Source of the DNA: Prosapia bicincta
Lineage: Eukaryota; Arthropoda; Insecta; Hemiptera; Cercopidae
Reading direction: 5' to 3'
Assembly (NCBI GenBank): GCA_036971475.1
Contig: JBAIZL010000005.1
Coordinates: forward strand, 175,331,386-175,395,385
DNA: 64,000 bases
This document shows, one piece after another, positions 11,801 through 23,700 of this stretch. Position 1 is the first letter of the stretch; the number at the start of each line of letters is the position of its first letter. A program made the position numbers and the translations under genes. The notes under the pieces are model-generated. The model worked only from the letters and a program-made list of their open reading frames with translations. It was not told where the DNA came from and made no database searches.

Positions 11801-14800
11801 TATCCATTTCAACAAACATGACTGTCATATAAACTAATCATAGTAACTTTCTTATTTAGGGTTTGTTACATGTTTGACTGTCTATATTAAACAATATTTT
11901 AAATGACTGAAATTTCTTATCACAGTATATTTGACACGTCTAGTACCAAATAATAAAAATTATAATAAATAATATTTCATTTATAACCATAGATTTATAT
12001 TTATTATAAAATAACACATTGTCAGACTGTATGTAGTATGTGATGTCATAACCCTTCTTAATGTCCCTGGACTCTTAATTATTACTCCAAATTCAACAAA
12101 CTTTATTATTGACAATAAGGAAAGAAAACATATGAGAAATTTTGTGCTCAAACGGAGTAATAAACGAGATGTTCTTATGATTTCTAAGAATGTATTGGTG
12201 GTAGTGGGAGAGATTAGATTTTAATAAAAACTAAATGATCGGAAGTTTAGGGAGGAAGTTTGAGGAGAGTCTCAGAGAGAGGCAGGCAGGTTGGTGGGGA
12301 CCAGGACGGAAGTGTTGTAAAGGGAGAAATGGATTAAATAAAGTAAAGAGTTTTTTTATAAGTAAAATTTAGAAAAGTGCGACGTAAAGTTTTTTTTGAA
12401 ATATAAAAGTAAGTTTTTTTGTGTGTGTCAAGTGTAAGCGCTGAAGTGAACAAAGCCAGGATTCCAGGGGCTCTTCATAACAATAAGTATATTTGAATAT
12501 AAGTGTAGCCAACAGACATCTAGCTTTAGTTTAAAACAAATTTTAAGTTCATCAAAATTTATAAAAATTATTCTAGTCACCATTTCTAATTTAAAAGCAC
12601 AGTTCCCGTAATAGCGACCCCGAGAGCAAGAATAAAATTTTTAATACTGTTTCTTTTTATGTTATTCTATTAGAAATCTAAAGCCTCAGAAGTCCACCTT
12701 TTATCATTGTAAATTTAGTTAAGATATCAATCCTGTCACTGCACAATATTAATTTAAATTTGGAATAATGTGTAGAGTTAATTGAAGAGAATAAATGCAA
12801 GTGATGTTTAAAAATTGATAAGATTGTTAATTCTTTTATAAACCTGAAGGTGTGACATTAATAGGTAAGGTAAATAAAATAACATTTAAATATAAATTTA
12901 ATTATAACAAAAGTTAAGTTATAATTTGACACCCAACTAGTTGGTAAAGTTAAATAGAAATGGTGAATATAAATAAATAAAGTAAATCATAAATTAATAA
13001 ACAAACTTATTAATCTGTTGGCTTAAGTAAAAGTGTTAATTAAGGAAATTTAATAAAAAACTGTGAACAATATTAAGACTATAGTGAACATTATTAGAGA
13101 AGAAACTTTAAATCATGAATAAAGTAGATGAACAAAATTTGGGTGTGGGGACAGAGACAATTGCAGGTACTAGCGTTAACACCGGAATAGATATGCAACA
13201 GTTAATGCAATTCTTTAGTACGAAAATAGATCAATTTACACAAGATTTAAAGAAAACTTTAATTAGTGAATTGGACGAATTTTCACAAGATTTAAATAGT
13301 AAATTAGATGAAACTAAACAAACTACACAAGATTTAAAACAAACTTTAATTAGTAAAGTAGATGAAACTAACAGAAAGATAGATGAAATAATTAAATATC
13401 AGGAAGACCTTAAAGAAGAAATTAATGATAATTTAGTTAAGAACAATGAAGACTTTAAAGAAGAATTTAATGATGTATTAGTTAAGAACAAGGAACAATT
13501 GAAGTATGAAAGCTTAGAATTAAACAATAAAAGAGATACAACACAAACTAAATTAGTGGCCATGGAAATAATATCAACTAAAACAAGCGGAAGATTTAAA
13601 CATACTCAAAATTAACACGGGACAATGTATTACTGACAACCTTAAGTTAAAACAGTTAGACAACCACCCTTTAGAAATCTAAAGCCTCAGAAGTCCACCT
13701 TTTATCATTGTAAATTTAGTTAAGATATCAATCCTGTCACTGCACAATATTAATATAAATTTGGAATAATGTGTAGAGTTAATTGAAGAGAATAAATGCA
13801 AGTGATGTTTAAAAATTGATAAGATTGTTAATTCTTTTATAAACCTGAAGGTGAGACATTAATAGGTAAGGTAAATAAATAACATTCAAATATAAATTTA
13901 ATTATAACAAAAGTCGTTATAATATATATATATATATATAGATTTTTTGGACTAGGAGACTGACAGACTTACCTTGGTAAGAGTCCACACTGTAGTCTTG
14001 AAATAGAAACACATAAAAGCCCTTAAACAATGATATATTTCAACCACACAGTGGTCTTTGTCAATCGAAAAGAAAAACAAAAAGAAATATGAGAGATTGA
14101 AATAAAATAAATACAAGTTGTAATCACAGATTGTGTAGAGTAGAAATCAGATGTCACAGATGCACAGATTAAAGATATATATATATATATATATATATTG
14201 TTTCCATGAGCATATGAGTGATTATAGTTTATATAAGTCTGTCAGGGAAAAAGAGATAAGGCTATTTGGGAAAAAAAAATGAATGGATTTATCTGATGTT
14301 GAGGTTAGGGGATTCTCTGGACTTGGTATACCACTGGTATGATAGTTCCCACCTTCTCAGTTCTGAGGTATTGCAATCAGGGGGGAGTGATTTAATTATT
14401 TTTGTGGTATAGCAGTCATCAAAAGTTGTGATGTTGTGACTCACAGCATGTTGAGCTGTTGGTCTATCCATATTCATAATTTTAACCTCATGTCTGTGGC
14501 CATTCATTCTGATATTCAAACCATCCGTGGTCAGGCCTATGTACTGTGCTGAGCAAAGTTTACATTGTAGCTGGTATATGACATTTTTCGATGTACAATT
14601 ATGATGACCCTGTATTTTGAAGACCATTTTTGTTGTTTGGCTGTTGAAACTATTTGCTGAGGGGTGTATTGGACACGTCTTGCATCTAGGTCTATTGCAT
14701 GGGAAGGAGCCATGAGGAAGTTTGTGTGGTTTCTCTGCATCAGGGTCTGGTAGTTTAGGATGAAAAACATCCTAGTACATCCTAAACTACCAGACCCTGA

Positions 14801-15695
14801 TGCAGAGAAACCACACATCCTAAACTACCAGACCCTGATGCAGAGAAACCACACAAACTTCCTCATGGCTCCTTCCCATGCAATAGACCTAGATGCAAGA
14901 CGTGTCCAATACACCCCTCAGCAAATAGTTTCAACAGCCAAACAACAAAAATGGTCTTCAAAATACAGGGTCATCATAATTGTACATCGAAAAATGTCAT
15001 ATACCAGCTACAATGTAAACTTTGCTCAGCACAGTACATAGGCCTGACCACGGATGGTTTGAATATCAGAATGAATGGCCACAGACATGATGTTAAAATT
15101 ATGAATATGGATAGACCAACAGCTCAACATGCTGCGAGTCACAACATCACAACTTTTGATGACTGCTATACCACAAAAAAATTAAATCACTCCCCCCTGA
15201 TTGCAATCCCTCAGAACTGAGAAGGTGGGAACTATCATACCAGTGGTATACCAAATCCAGAGAATCCCCTAACCTCAATATCAGATAAACCCATTCATTT
15301 TTTATTCATTTATTTATTTTTTTTTTATTTATTTTTTTTCCTAATAGCCTTATCTCTTTTCCCCTGACAGACTTATATAAACTATAATCACTCATATGCT
15401 CATGGAAACAATATATATCTTTAATCTGTGCATCTGTGACATCTGATTTCTACTCTACACAATCTGTGATTACAACTTGTATTTATTTTATTTCATTCTC
15501 TCATATTTCTTTTTGTGTTTTCTCTTCGATTGACAAAGACCACTGTGTGGTTGAAATATATCATTGTTTAAGTGCTTTTATGTGTTTCTATTTCAAGACT
15601 ACAGTGTGGACTCTTACCAAGGTAAGTCTGTCAGTCTCCTAGTCCAAAAAATCTAAATAATCTTTACCAACCAAAACTAACCTAAATATATATAA

Positions 15696-15794
<99 letters not shown>

Positions 15795-15909
15795 ATATTT
15801 AACGTTATCCATTGTTTTTCCGTTGCACTGACTTTATGAAGTTAATATATTACTATTGGGTATTGCACTTAATGGTGGATAAAATTACTTACAATAGTAA
15901 TATATTAAC

Positions 15910-15971
<62 letters not shown>

Positions 15972-17660
15972 GTTAATATATTACTATTGTAAGTAAATTT
16001 ATCCACCATTAAGTGCAATAATTTTACCTTGAGTGATGAGGCACCTTTCGGTCACTTGACAATTGTCGAATCACTCGAGTCATTCGACAATGGTCAAGTG
16101 ACCGAAAGGTGTCTCATCACTCAAGGTAAAATTATTGTAATTAATGGTGGATAAATTTACTTACAACAGTAATATAATAACTTCATAAAGTCAGTGCAAC
16201 GGAAAAACAATGGATAATGTAAAATATTAAGAATTTAACACCTACCAAGGTAAACAACTGTACCGTAAATATTTTAACCTCAAAATCAAACTCCAGAATT
16301 GCATCAACAAAATACAGTTTAATAAAAAATGCTTAACACTTAATATAACACCAAAATACGCTAAATTACACTTAAAAAATAAACAAAACACTATTATCAA
16401 TAAAGCAACAAAAATAGCCGAATTACACATAATTAAACAAAACATTAAATCTGCCTACCATAAAAAAAGCCAAATCAATTTACAACTATACACAACCAAT
16501 TTGGAAATAATGAAAACTTTTGATACTCTCACACCTATTATTCACGAAAAAACACAACAAATTATAATAAAACATAAAACAAACACAATTAACAGACAAA
16601 ACAGAAAAATCGAAAATTTATCAAAACAACAACATAACCTAAAAAATAGCCTAGAACCAATCCACACATCAAAACAACAACATAACCTAAAAAAAGCCTA
16701 GAACCAATCCACACCTCTAACAACAAGAAATTCATAAACTTAACTAAAACACAGTTTACTGAAAAAGAAAAAATAATAATAACAAATTCCTTCAAATATA
16801 ACCTACCTAATTTTAACAAAAACCAAATAATAAAAAACCTAATAGTTGACACAGAATCTAACATCCACAAAATTACCCACCAAAATACTGAACACATAAG
16901 AAACAATATTAATAATAAAATTAACCTAATAAAAACGGAAAAAAACAACAAAAAAACGGAACAATATATAAATAAAAAAGAAATTATAAGACTCAGAGAA
17001 AAACTAGAAAACAACGACTACTTAATATTAAAATCAGATAAAACAAATACACCAGTAATAATAGAAAATACCAAATACATCGATTCAATGACTAACTACA
17101 TAAAAGAAAATAAATACGAACAAATCCCAGACCCAACTAGCAATTACCTTATTACAATAAAAAACTTAATAGTCACTCACCGAAATACCCTAAACTATAA
17201 CAATAAATTAAAATACCACACAAGACTATACCCATTCAAACCATGTGCACCAATATTATCAGGGATACCTAAAATCCACAAACCCGACACACCATTTAGA
17301 CCACTAATAAATTTCACAACAGCACCATCTTACATAATCGCAAAAATACTAGACAAAATAATAAGATCTAAAATACATATCAGAGTGATTCGACAATGGT
17401 CAAGTGACCGAAAGGTGCCTCATCACTCAAGGTAAAATTATTGCACTTAATGGTGGATAAATTTACTTACAATAGTAATATATTAACTTCATAAAGTCAG
17501 TGCAACGGAAAAACAATGGATAACGTAAAATATCAAGAATATATATATATATATATATAGTGATTCGACAATGGTCAACGACCGAAAGGTGCCTCATCAC
17601 TCAAGGTAAAATTATTGCACTTAATGGTGGATAAAATTACTCACATAGTAATATATTAAC

Positions 17661-17720
<60 letters not shown>

Positions 17721-20700
17721 TATATATTTTTAGTTTAGTTTTGGTTGGTAAAGATTATTTAGATTTTTTGGACTAGGAGACTGACAGACTTACCTTGGTA
17801 AGAGTCCACTCTGTAGTCTTGAAATACAAACACATAAAAGCACTTAAACACTGAGTGATTCGACAATGGTTAAGTGACCGAAAGGCGCCTCATCACTCAA
17901 GGTAAAATCATTGCACTTAATGGTGGATAAAATTACTTACAATAGTAATATATTAACTTCATAAAGTCAATGCAACGGAAAAACAATGGATAACGTAAAA
18001 TATCAATATATATATGAAGTTATTATTAATTATAAACATTTTTTTCCACCACTAAGTATAATAATTTTACCTTATGTGGTGAAGCATTGTGTGAATGAAA
18101 TATTTCAATTGTGTGATATGTTTATGTGTGTCTACTTATTTATTTCCGAGATTGAAACAGCAAATAATACACATTATTTAGTCTGTAAATGGGCTTGATT
18201 CCCTTTCGACATATAAATTACAACTTAAGTCTTCTATAATATTAGCATACCTGTTTTATAGGAGATTTGCCAACATCGCCATTAACAAGTGGTGGTGTTG
18301 TGGACTGAGTTGTAGGTCCATTTGCTAATGGTAATGGAGGTGGAGGTGGAGGTGGTGGAGGAATATTACATGTAGGTGATAAAGATCTAGGAAGATCTGG
18401 AATAGGTGGTGGTGGTGGTAAAGGTTCAGGAGTAATGGAAGGCCTAGGAGGAGACTTTTGTTGAGCAGGTGGAGACGTAGCCCCTGGAGTTTCTACTGGA
18501 GGAGGAGGTGGTGGAGGTAAAGTTTCTCGCCCAGTACTCATACTCCTTCCTCTTGTTGGAGTATTGCTTGTAGATGATACTGTTGGTGTACTGCAAATCA
18601 GAAAAAATATTGTATATTCATAAAACTATTACCTTGAAAGATTTTATGTATAAACATAACAAAGTAATAACTACAGAGGTGAAAAATAAGACAGACTAAA
18701 CCAGCAACTACAAACAAAATTTTTTTTTTAATTTAAGAAAAAAATTTTATTTTTAAAACTGCCAAGGTCACTAGATATCAGTGCAACTTTCATAAAGAAT
18801 GCTTAACTATTTTACTGTGCTGAATTTCACTATTTAAACAATGTTTCATTGTCAAGATGATTATCTATTATTAAAATTATTCCTACCAGGTTATAAAAAA
18901 ATGTTAATTTTTTTAATCAGCAACAATGAGAGAATGCTTATTTAGTCATAAAACTAAACTTATTTAGTGCTATGGGGAAAGAACAATAGAACATACACAT
19001 TTTTAAAGAGAGAACAAACTTAGTATAAAAATCTAAAAGTACAAAGTTTTAAAATAATTCAGCAGCTACAAAATTTGATTAGTTAGTTGAAGCAAAAGAC
19101 CCTTTATAAACAGAATTGGGCATCTCAAACACACCAAAGGATATTTCTGAATCTTTATCAGCCATAATGCTCTAGAATCAATACACATCTCAACAAGCTT
19201 AACAATATAAAATCAACAAAAAAAGATATCAATTTTGTTAGAAGTAGAAGCTGTAGAGATTATCAGCCTTCAACACCAAGATTATGAGAGTTCAATATCA
19301 AAAGTTATCGCGTTCTGCAGACTTGAAAGATGAAGATATAAAAAACATCTTTATTCCTGCCACTGCAAATTTAATGAACTGCCTAACTATAGATAAAAAC
19401 AAATTTGTGTGTCCTTACAAATGAATGCAATATTTTGAAGTTGTGCAGGGAATACATACAGATTTATACTATTAATCCCAGAAATGGAAGAAAAGTGTAA
19501 ATTATAGTTCAGTGTGGTATAGCTGATAAAATAAAACTTGTGATGCAAATAATCAGTTGTGTCTAATATAATGAATTATGATGTCTTTCTAGTTTGCCGT
19601 AAATATAAAGAAACAGCCATTATAAAATAGATAGATTAATGACACAATGGTTCGACATCTTATAGTTTGAGAACACTGGATAACAAAAACTTTCCAACTT
19701 GGAAATGTTCTAGGAAAGGATTATGTACAATCTTCTTGGATCATAGATCAAAGTACAGAAAGAGGTCATTCTTATTTTTAATTTGGAATTATTTTCTAAA
19801 TAAAAAAGATTATTTTTACTAATTAATAAAATAAAGTTTATATTCATTTTCATAGACTTTTATTTAATGCTGTTCATAAATGTTAGCTAAAATAGAAAAA
19901 ACCTCATGATTTAACAAGATTTTTTAAAATTTGTTGTCCAAGTATTAAACACAATTATACACATTTCTAATAAAATATTAGTGTTTACCTGGTATTAGAA
20001 TTATTATTTGGTGGTGCTGGAGGAGGTACAGAAGGGCGCTGTGAAGATGCTCTAGAACCTCTACTTGGAGTGCCATTTGGACTTGTGTATGAATCCAAAT
20101 TGAGTCCTGGAGCGTAATGTGAAGATAGATTTGGTTGTTGGGCATACAATACTTCATCATTCATAATGTAGTTATCCCTAAATAAAAAATTGAATAAAAT
20201 GCAGTGACTGATTATTACAACATTTTACCTGACAAATTCTATCTGGTAATTCGTCAATATTATTTAAAATAACTGTCATGAGACTTATTGAAATAATTTC
20301 AAGAAATAACATAAAAATTTACTATAAAATATCAGTAATAAATACTATCTATTGAGAAAATGTTAGTAGGTATGTTAATGTTATAACTTTTGAATCTCAG
20401 CTAGGGATATGGGATCAATTTTATAGAGGACAAAATCTAATAAAGACTCTCCATATTTAAACTAAAAGTGTATATAAAATAATTTCATGACTTTAGCAGG
20501 TGAACAATACACTCCATTTCCTACTTTTACAATTCACTGGCAAACATGTCTTAATGATCCATTTACTGTAGCGGTCTTGAATCATAGCCGGCCTATCCAG
20601 TTGTCAATTTAATCAAGGGTACTCTCCTTAAAAAAAACAAAAAATAAAAACTTTATTTCCTTGTATTTCTGCTAATACCACTGGAGAAATTAATGGAAGA

Positions 20701-23700
20701 CACAATTTTTTTTGCTGTTTACTGAGGCCTTTCCTTCCAGTAGACAAATATTCAATGTCTTTTTTCTGACCCACTTTATTCAAGTTTTTGGTACTACATA
20801 TTCAAAATACCGTAAAATGAAAATAAAACTTATTTTTTTAAGTAATATATTTTAAAACATTTTATAAAGAAATTATTAAATAAGACAATAGTATTTTGTA
20901 TGCAAATTCCCTTTCTGAAACAAGCTAATAAAAAACAAGAGAAAGAATTGAAAGATCAAATACGTCAAACAATCTTGAGGTAATGGATAGGAGGCAAGTG
21001 CATTTGCTTCGAGCTAAAATCGGTGGGATTAAATACAAAAGATAAAAGGAAGTGATGATAACTTATCTTAACCCATTCGCTTACAATGACGGCGATCCGC
21101 CGTCGTGACCCAGTGTGCCATTCTGTGAAGCGACGGTGAATCGCCGGCCTCCAATATAACTCATTTTTGTCGAGTAAGTTCTCAATAAATCCAATAGATC
21201 GCATATGCATCTTATTCTACAGGCTTTGAGCTTTCCAATGGTAGTATTTTTATCTTCTTTGGACTGTCCTTTCTTTATTACGTTTTAATCTGGAGACCGA
21301 TCAGCTGACTGTGTCTGTAATGCTGTGTTTACTTCGTAGTTGTGTGGGATATGTTCATAAGCTAACCTAATTGTATTTAATTTATTTGTGTTCTTTTTAA
21401 GTTAAAAATGAGTGGATTTATATTTTATTTGTTGATGAATGTGAGAAATAGTTGAAGGATTGTGAAATTGAAAGAATTATTGGAGAATGTGACAGTGACA
21501 GTGAGAGTGATTTGTTTGATGAAACATTTGAGAGTGATAATGAAATAAGTGAAATAGGACAGTTGAACTTTGATTCTCAAACAGATGAAGATGTAAGTGA
21601 TGAATGAAATAAAATCATAATAGACTAATATAACAGGTTCATCACATCATGAAAAATGTAATCTGCCTTGTTCTGCAATAAGTGATAAGTTGCAACTTGA
21701 GCAGCCCTCTTGTACTTATGTTAGGCCTAGGACTCCACTAGATGTAAATAAGGTAATGTCTGATACAAATGTCCATGATAGGCCTGTATTACCATCTAAT
21801 TCAGATGATGAAAGCTCACAGATATCCAATCTAATTGAGCTACTCGATCAAAGCTACCGTGATGGAATAATTGCCCCTCTGTCTCCTACTGCTAGTGAGG
21901 AGGCTGATGACCGTAGTTTTCTTGATCCTTGTCCTAGGCCTATTAGAGTTAGTACTAGAGATAGGGGTAAACCAAGAAGGGGTAGGCCTAGAGAAAAAAT
22001 TCCATGTTGCAAACCACCTAAGCTCACTAAAAACCCAAAGATTCAGTCGGTGGGAGCGTAAACTGTGCCTCGTCGCACTTCACCTACCAGAATGTTTCAA
22101 AGTATACCACACAAAAGTTAATTTTTCTTGACTCTTGTGAAATTTAAACATACTCTTTGCACCCTGAAGAATATTTTGGAGTATTTTCAAAGGTAATTTA
22201 TGCTTTTACTTTAGGATAATTGAAATAAAAAAAATAAAATTTGATATTTTTCATTGAAACATTTTAGTTTTTTACATATTATTAAATTATAAAAGAAAAG
22301 ATATAAATATTAGTATATATTTTGAAAATAAATGTATTTGTGAATAAAAAAATAACAATAGGTTCCATAAGAAACATAAATATGAACTGAAAAAAAGTAA
22401 TCAACAAAAACCTTTAAAATTGGTCTAAAACATTAGTTTTTTATTGCTCAGCCTGTGTAAAAAAAATTGTAAGCGAATGGGTTAATCCATCCAGCAAAAT
22501 ATACTTGGAATAACATAACACTGTCATTATCTGTATTCAGTATGTTAATATTTCATATGTAGGACTTTATCAATTTAGAAAGTATTTTATAAAACTTCAT
22601 ATCGAAACCTAAATTGGCGAGGAATTCCCCAGTTATGCCTGTGACCTGGTTACAGAAAGTAAGAATTTTAGGCATTTGATAACTAACTTTACCTATTAAT
22701 AAACAAAAGAAACTTTTTGTACAAAAAGATAGTTAAAGTTCCAAAGATATTAAAAATAATTAATATTGTATGTTTATTGCAAAATAATTCAAATAATTAA
22801 AAAAAAATTGTAGTGAGGGAATCCTGGCATGCATGTCACCGTGTTACTTTTTCTACGTGTGTAACGGAGGGAATGCAGGATTTGGCCGGCAGAAAACGAG
22901 TTTCGAATCTCACACAACATAAAACTAGCAAGATTTTCATTTAAAATATTTTAGTGATTTCGTACAGTTGTGTTATTTGCTTTTGTGTATAGATACTTAC
23001 ATTTGTAAATATGTAGTGAATTGTTTTTGTAAAATAAGTGGATTCTTCTGGATTTAAAGATACAAGTAAATCAAAGTACAATAGTTATACACATATCTAA
23101 GTACATAAAGTGTTTATTTACATTTATCTAAGCATTTTTAGTGTAACTAGGAATTTGTAGGTTATGTTTGAAAATACGATCTTCCCCCCAGTCCCAATTA
23201 GTTTGGATTTTCGATGCTCTACTGTATATATATATTTAAAATAATCCTAATTCAATCAAAAGGAAGATCAAGAAAAATAATAAGTTCTGCTGTCAGTCAA
23301 TATACAGAAAGGCATTTTGTGACAGTGAATTCAGGCAGACTACACAAGATAAAATATATAAATATAATTATTAGGCCTCTTTAACATGTTATATCTATAT
23401 TTGGAAAATCAAACATGAGAATACATAAATCCTAGCAACAAAGTTTTTTTACCGTATCCACAAGTTATAAGTATAACCTACATAGTGTACCTGTAAATCA
23501 TATCTGTAGGACTATGAACATTACGCGGACTGTATATACCATCTACTTGTTCAGGGTAACTACGTCTCAACTCTATGCTATTTGGCCTTGAAGGTCTTCC
23601 TTCATTCATTAATACCCCCAACATTGTGTCCTCTGGTGGAATCTGCTGGTATGTCTGAAACAAGAAAAAAAAATTTCCATTGAAGATTTATATTATTGTA

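Larger units (their letters stand above)
12669..13914 (+). mobile_element. Gag-like retroelement remnant flanked by about 245-bp direct repeats
   Basis: A segment starting TTAGAAATCTAAAGCCTCAG is present twice in the same orientation, at 12,669-12,914 and about 13,672-13,914, with only a few differences. Between the copies are TTTGACACCCAACTAGTTGG (12,924-12,943), which sits about 10 bp after the first repeat where a primer-binding site would lie in an LTR element, and one open frame. No polymerase is present. A gag-only LTR retrotransposon relic is the best fit. The repeats would then be LTR parts, but the full LTR length could not be established. Confidence 0.5.
13941..15653. mobile_element. 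Head-to-head palindrome of two 5'-truncated PLE copies
   Basis: Both outer ends begin with the family A terminus (GATTTTTTGGACTAGG...). Moving inward each arm has the hammerhead-like hairpin, an (AT)n or T-rich tract, and the same GIY-YIG coding segment, meeting near 14,790. The arms differ by substitutions and indels (for example His-Glu versus His-Asp in the coding part, and a TTTA-rich insertion at about 15,296-15,340), so the arrangement is not a recent assembly fold-back. The middle holds a tandem duplication of CTAAACTACCAGACCCTGAT. Confidence 0.85.
15795..16226. repeat. Inverted family B PLE-end units around (AT)n
   Basis: Copies of the unit with GCACTTAATGGTGGATAAA and AATATATTAACTTCAT lie on both strands around an (AT)n tract at 15,914-15,968. 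A palindrome at 15,967-16,200 is centred on two back-to-back hammerhead-like motifs near 16,077. The unit ends with GTGCAACGGAAAAACAATGG. Confidence 0.8.

Noticed and set aside
14537..15041. Two mirrored 93-codon frames as an independent gene
   Set aside because: They are an alternative frame of the GIY-YIG fragments; the frame with [10 protein letters not shown] and the Cys linker is the real one.
16031..16140. Rho-independent terminator or CRISPR-like repeat
   Set aside because: Hairpins and repeats here belong to a eukaryotic retroelement; there are no regular spacers and no bacterial genes.
16589..17014. Hydrophobic 141-codon frame on the minus strand
   Set aside because: It is the antisense of the Asn/Lys-rich PLE fragment read on the plus strand; apparent membrane segments come from A-rich codons read backwards.
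21410..22061. Host nuclear protein gene with AT-hook
   Set aside because: It lies wholly inside a TTAA-flanked piggyBac element and has upstream in-frame stops.
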